NCBI GenBank assembly: GCA_016215735.1
Contig: JACRIA010000039.1
Coordinates: 1 to 7,633 of the forward strand
Origin: Candidatus Peregrinibacteria bacterium
GTDB lineage: Bacteria > Patescibacteriota > Gracilibacteria > UBA1369 > UBA12463
Reading direction: 5' to 3'
DNA length: 7,633 nt
The position numbers and the translations under genes are program-made. Numbering within the stretch: the stretch's first letter is position 1; each line of letters opens with the position of its first letter. Under the pieces are notes generated by a model. That model saw nothing but the letters and a program-made list of their open reading frames with translations, made no database searches and had not been told where the DNA came from. This document shows, one piece after another, positions 5,768 to 7,633 of the stretch.

Positions 5768-6282
5768 TTAGCAGGCGCCGCAGGAGCCAAATTTTTTTTA
5801 ATAAGCTTTGCGACTGATTTTGGAACAAGCGTTTCCCAATTTTCTTTTTTCATTATTTTTTCGCGCACAAGAGTTCCGCTGATTTTTTTGCGGAATTTTA
5901 TTGGTTTGATTTTGTGTTTTCCCTGATTTTCGTAAAGTTTTTTGACAATCGCCGAACCAGTATAAACAAGACCATACGGCGGGAGTAAAGAATCAACATA
6001 ATTCGGCCAGCCAGCATAATCTTCAATGTTCGGGATTGGAATAATTGTATATTTGCTTTGCGGAATTTTGGCTTCCTGAAGCGCTGCGGTCAGCATACTA
6101 TAGCGCTGGCTTCCCGTGAATGGATTATTCTGCGTGCCAAAATACTGCGCGCTTCCAATTCCAATTATTAAAAATTTTTCTTTGCGCAAAATTTGTTTTA
6201 TTGCGTCAATATGTCCGAGATGCGGAGGCTGAAAACGTCCGATATAGAGCGCGGGGAGGTTTTTGGGGGAGGTTTTTTTCAT
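5764..6282 (-). CDS. nadM: Nicotinamide/nicotinate-nucleotide adenylyltransferase, archaeal NadM type
   Basis: Transfers AMP from ATP to NMN or NaMN, forming NAD or NaAD plus pyrophosphate in the cytoplasm. This 172-aa protein has the nucleotidyltransferase signature GRFQPPHLGH at 15-24, then IGIGSAQ near 40-46, NPFTGSQR at 53-60, the PNIEDYAGWPNYV block at 84-96, VYTGSAIVKKLY at 106-117 and ISGTLVRE at 134-141. These blocks and their order match archaeal NadM rather than bacterial NadD. In the VYTG block the usual Asn is Ser (GSAIV for GNPLV). The tail is a short APAAPAN. The ATG overlaps the nadE TGA as ATGA, and the purine-rich end of nadE (GAAGAAG) could serve as a weak ribosome binding site, pointing to coupled translation. 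With nadE it forms the terminal NAD-making module. Confidence 0.93.
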   Translation of the reverse strand: MKKTSPKNLPALYIGRFQPPHLGHIDAIKQILRKEKFLIIGIGSAQYFGTQNNPFTGSQRYSMLTAALQEAKIPQSKYTIIPIPNIEDYAGWPNYVDSLLPPYGLVYTGSAIVKKLYENQGKHKIKPIKFRKKISGTLVREKIMKKENWETLVPKSVAKLIKKNLAPAAPAN

Positions 6283-7040
6283 TCTTCTTCGGTAATTTCT
6301 ATAATGTACGGACCTTCAGTTTTATGCTTATTTTTTGAAACGCGCGAGAAAACATTATTTACAATCGCCGGATTCATTCCTTTTTCAATCAAAACCATTT
6401 TACCTAAATTGAGCTTGCGTAAAACATTATCAAGTGAGGTATAGCTCGCGCCAAGTTCACTTTCATCCGTCTGATCTTTATAAAGTTCAGCTGTCGGAGC
6501 TTTTTCAATGATTTCTTTCGGCAAACCCACATGTTCTGCGAGTTTATAAATATCGGTTTTATACAAATCGCCGAGCGGTTCAATATCAGCTGCCAAATCT
6601 CCGTATTTTGTGCCGTAGCCCAGCAAAATTTCACTTTTGTTTGATGTGCCGATGACAAGCGCTTCCCCTGCGTTCGCGTAATTATAAAGAATCGTCATTC
6701 GTACGCGCGGACGAAGATTTATCTGTGATGACTGCGTTGGTTTCCACGGCATTATCGCGTATTCCATCAAAAATTTATTGATTGGCACTGTAAAAGTTTT
6801 CACGCCTAAAAAATTGCATAGAGCTTTCGCGTGATTTGTGTTTTCGGTTTTTGTGACGCCGAGTTCTGGCATAATAATCCCCGCAACCCGTTCTGGTCCA
6901 AGCGCGTCAACGACTAATTTCAACACGAGCGCTGAGTCAACGCCTCCGCTCACGCCGATTACAGCGTTTTTATATTCAGAATTTTCAAAATACTGCTTTA
7001 TTTTTTTAATGATTTTGCTGTATGCAGATGAAGCATTCAT
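6279..7040 (-). CDS. nadE: NH3-dependent NAD+ synthetase
   Basis: Amidates nicotinate adenine dinucleotide to NAD+ using ATP and ammonia, through an adenylated intermediate. The 253-aa length fits the short form without an N-terminal glutaminase domain, so free ammonia is the expected donor. Visible motifs are the PP-loop SGGVDS at 31-36, the RPRVRMTILYNYAN stretch at 110-123, GTSNKSEILLGYGTKYGD at 131-148 and the P-A-EL...QTDESELG block at 182-197, all conserved in NadE. The ATG start is 9 bp after the stop of the upstream 138-aa gene, and the last codons overlap the nadM start, so the gene sits in the middle of a three-gene operon. No Shine-Dalgarno sequence precedes it. Confidence 0.96.
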   Translation of the reverse strand: MNASSAYSKIIKKIKQYFENSEYKNAVIGVSGGVDSALVLKLVVDALGPERVAGIIMPELGVTKTENTNHAKALCNFLGVKTFTVPINKFLMEYAIMPWKPTQSSQINLRPRVRMTILYNYANAGEALVIGTSNKSEILLGYGTKYGDLAADIEPLGDLYKTDIYKLAEHVGLPKEIIEKAPTAELYKDQTDESELGASYTSLDNVLRKLNLGKMVLIEKGMNPAIVNNVFSRVSKNKHKTEGPYIIEITEEE

Positions 7041-7049
7041 GCGAATATT

Positions 7050-7466
7050 TTATTTGGTTGGCGGATTTAAAAGCAAATTTATCATTCTTTGATCGCGAAC
7101 GGCTTCGATAAAACCGCTTATAAAATCTTCGTTTTTTCCCCGCGCTTTCAGTATTTCAATCATAGCGCTTTCCATTGCTGAAATTTCTTTGTCAGAGTAG
7201 TGTTCTTTGCGGAGATAATACATTTTTATTTTATTCAAATCGCTTTGGCGCGCAGAGTTGTTTGTTCCCGACAGGAATTCTTCTTCTATAAGATGGCTGT
7301 CTGCTTTTACTGCGTCAGCAGCAAACTTGTTTACGCAGCTTGAAACAGCCGCGATGATACTAAAAATAACAGGTATTAGCTTGCGCAGAACGCAGTTTTC
7401 CAACATTCCAGGTTTTTCGTCCTGTATTACATTTGATTCCAGCGCGATTTGTTTGAGATTTTCCAT
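7050..7466 (-). CDS. Hypothetical small membrane-anchored protein or possible lipoprotein, 138 aa
   Basis: I do not recognise this family. The protein has one hydrophobic stretch, LIPVIFSIIAAVSSC at about 30-44, followed by a charged, helical C-terminal region (residues 60-130, rich in E, K, D and R). If translation starts at Met21 instead of Met1, the protein begins with a 23-residue signal-like segment (R28, K29, hydrophobic core, V-S-S then Cys44) resembling a lipoprotein signal. With the start at Met1 it looks more like a single-pass membrane protein with a 26-residue cytoplasmic tail. Met1 is used here because a promoter lies just upstream (7491-7518). No ribosome binding site settles the choice. 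The gene is first in an operon with nadE (9 bp gap) and nadM. A link to NAD metabolism is suggested only by that position. Confidence 0.72.
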   Translation of the reverse strand: MENLKQIALESNVIQDEKPGMLENCVLRKLIPVIFSIIAAVSSCVNKFAADAVKADSHLIEEEFLSGTNNSARQSDLNKIKMYYLRKEHYSDKEISAMESAMIEILKARGKNEDFISGFIEAVRDQRMINLLLNPPTK

Positions 7467-7490
7467 ATGAATTGTTTAAAGGAAGTGTAT

Positions 7491-7518
7491 TTTATAACGA
7501 AGCGCGGTTATTTGTCAA
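7491..7518 (-). promoter_or_regulatory. Sigma70-type promoter for the 138-aa gene/nadE/nadM operon
   Basis: Read on the minus strand: -35 TTGACA (7513-7518), a 16-bp spacer and -10 TATAAA (7491-7496). TAAAAT at 7489-7494 with an 18-bp spacer is an alternative. Transcription would start near 7484, about 18 nt before the ATG at 7466. The -35 contains the TGA stop of smpB (7515-7517), the same arrangement as at the nadM/mutase junction. Confidence 0.55.
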
Positions 7519-7633
7519 CGGCTGAATTTTTTTAAAGCGCGATCAACTTCAAGATCGTGCGCTTTTTTCTTTAATTCTTCACGGCGGTCGTATTTCTTTT
7601 TTCCGCGGCACACGCCGATCAATAATTTCACAA
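7515..7633 (-). CDS. smpB: SsrA-binding protein SmpB, C-terminal 38 codons, 5' end outside window
   Basis: Partner of tmRNA in trans-translation, which frees stalled ribosomes and tags their products for degradation. The minus-strand frame entering from the right edge gives V-K-L-L-I-G-V-C-R-G, then KKKYDRREELKKKAHD, then LEVDRALKKFSR and a TGA stop at 7515-7517. The GxxRGKKxYDKRE pattern and the basic tail ending in an RALKK-type helix are the standard SmpB C-terminus, the part that enters the empty mRNA channel of the ribosome. Most of the protein, including the tmRNA-binding barrel, lies outside the window. The stop codon is embedded in the -35 box of the next operon. Confidence 0.9.
   Translation of the reverse strand, partial: VKLLIGVCRGKKKYDRREELKKKAHDLEVDRALKKFSR

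Noticed and set aside
1..7633. CRISPR arrays, tRNA or rRNA genes, riboswitches, transposase or integrase genes
   Set aside because: No regularly spaced repeats, no tRNA or rRNA signatures, and no protein with recombinase motifs were found. Gaps between genes are all under 100 bp, leaving no room for a large riboswitch.
1..7633. Alternative genetic code (TGA as glycine, as in some CPR lineages)
   Set aside because: TGA is used as a stop at sensible protein ends (nadE, nadM, smpB), and no conserved protein is interrupted by TGA.

Overview
This window looks like a chromosomal segment from a bacterium, most likely of the Candidate Phyla Radiation (Patescibacteria/Parcubacteria-like). That placement is an inference from several signs together: moderately AT-rich, compact DNA; bacterial TopA and SmpB; an archaeal-type NMN adenylyltransferase (NadM) in a bacterial context; a membrane GT2 beside a phosphohexomutase; and almost no Shine-Dalgarno sequences. 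TGA, TAG and TAA all act as stops, so the code looks standard (no TGA recoding).

Layout. Positions 1-1893 (+) hold the C-terminal part of DNA topoisomerase I (topA), cut by the left edge. Positions 1963-2355 (+) hold an orphan gene of 130 codons with its own sigma70-like promoter. Everything to the right is on the minus strand. Reading leftward from the right edge, these genes are: the last 38 codons of smpB (cut by the edge); a tight operon of a 138-aa putative membrane or lipoprotein, nadE and nadM, the last two overlapping by ATGA; and a second unit of a phosphomannomutase/phosphoglucomutase followed by a membrane-embedded family 2 glycosyltransferase. The glycosyltransferase converges on the orphan gene around 2356-2448.

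Function. NadM and NadE together carry out the last two steps of NAD synthesis (NaMN to NaAD to NAD). The mutase makes hexose-1-phosphates for nucleotide-sugar synthesis, and the glycosyltransferase probably uses such sugars for an envelope polysaccharide or glycolipid. TopA relaxes negative supercoils. SmpB works with tmRNA in ribosome rescue.

Unusual structure. (1) A short motif with the core GGGACCGGTTCTC occurs three times. In topA it forms an almost perfect 28-bp palindrome inside the reading frame. At the mutase/glycosyltransferase junction it occurs as two inverted copies that encode the last residues of one protein and the first residues of the other. This looks like a small palindromic repeat family that inserts into genes. 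(2) The last ~43 bp of the topA zinc-ribbon sequence recur 571 bp downstream, so the orphan gene is bracketed by direct repeats as if inserted at the 3' end of topA. (3) The promoters of the two minus-strand units have -35 hexamers (TTGACA, TTGAAA) that contain the TGA stop codon of the preceding gene, and their leaders are very short. No CRISPR array, tRNA, rRNA, transposase or integrase gene is visible.
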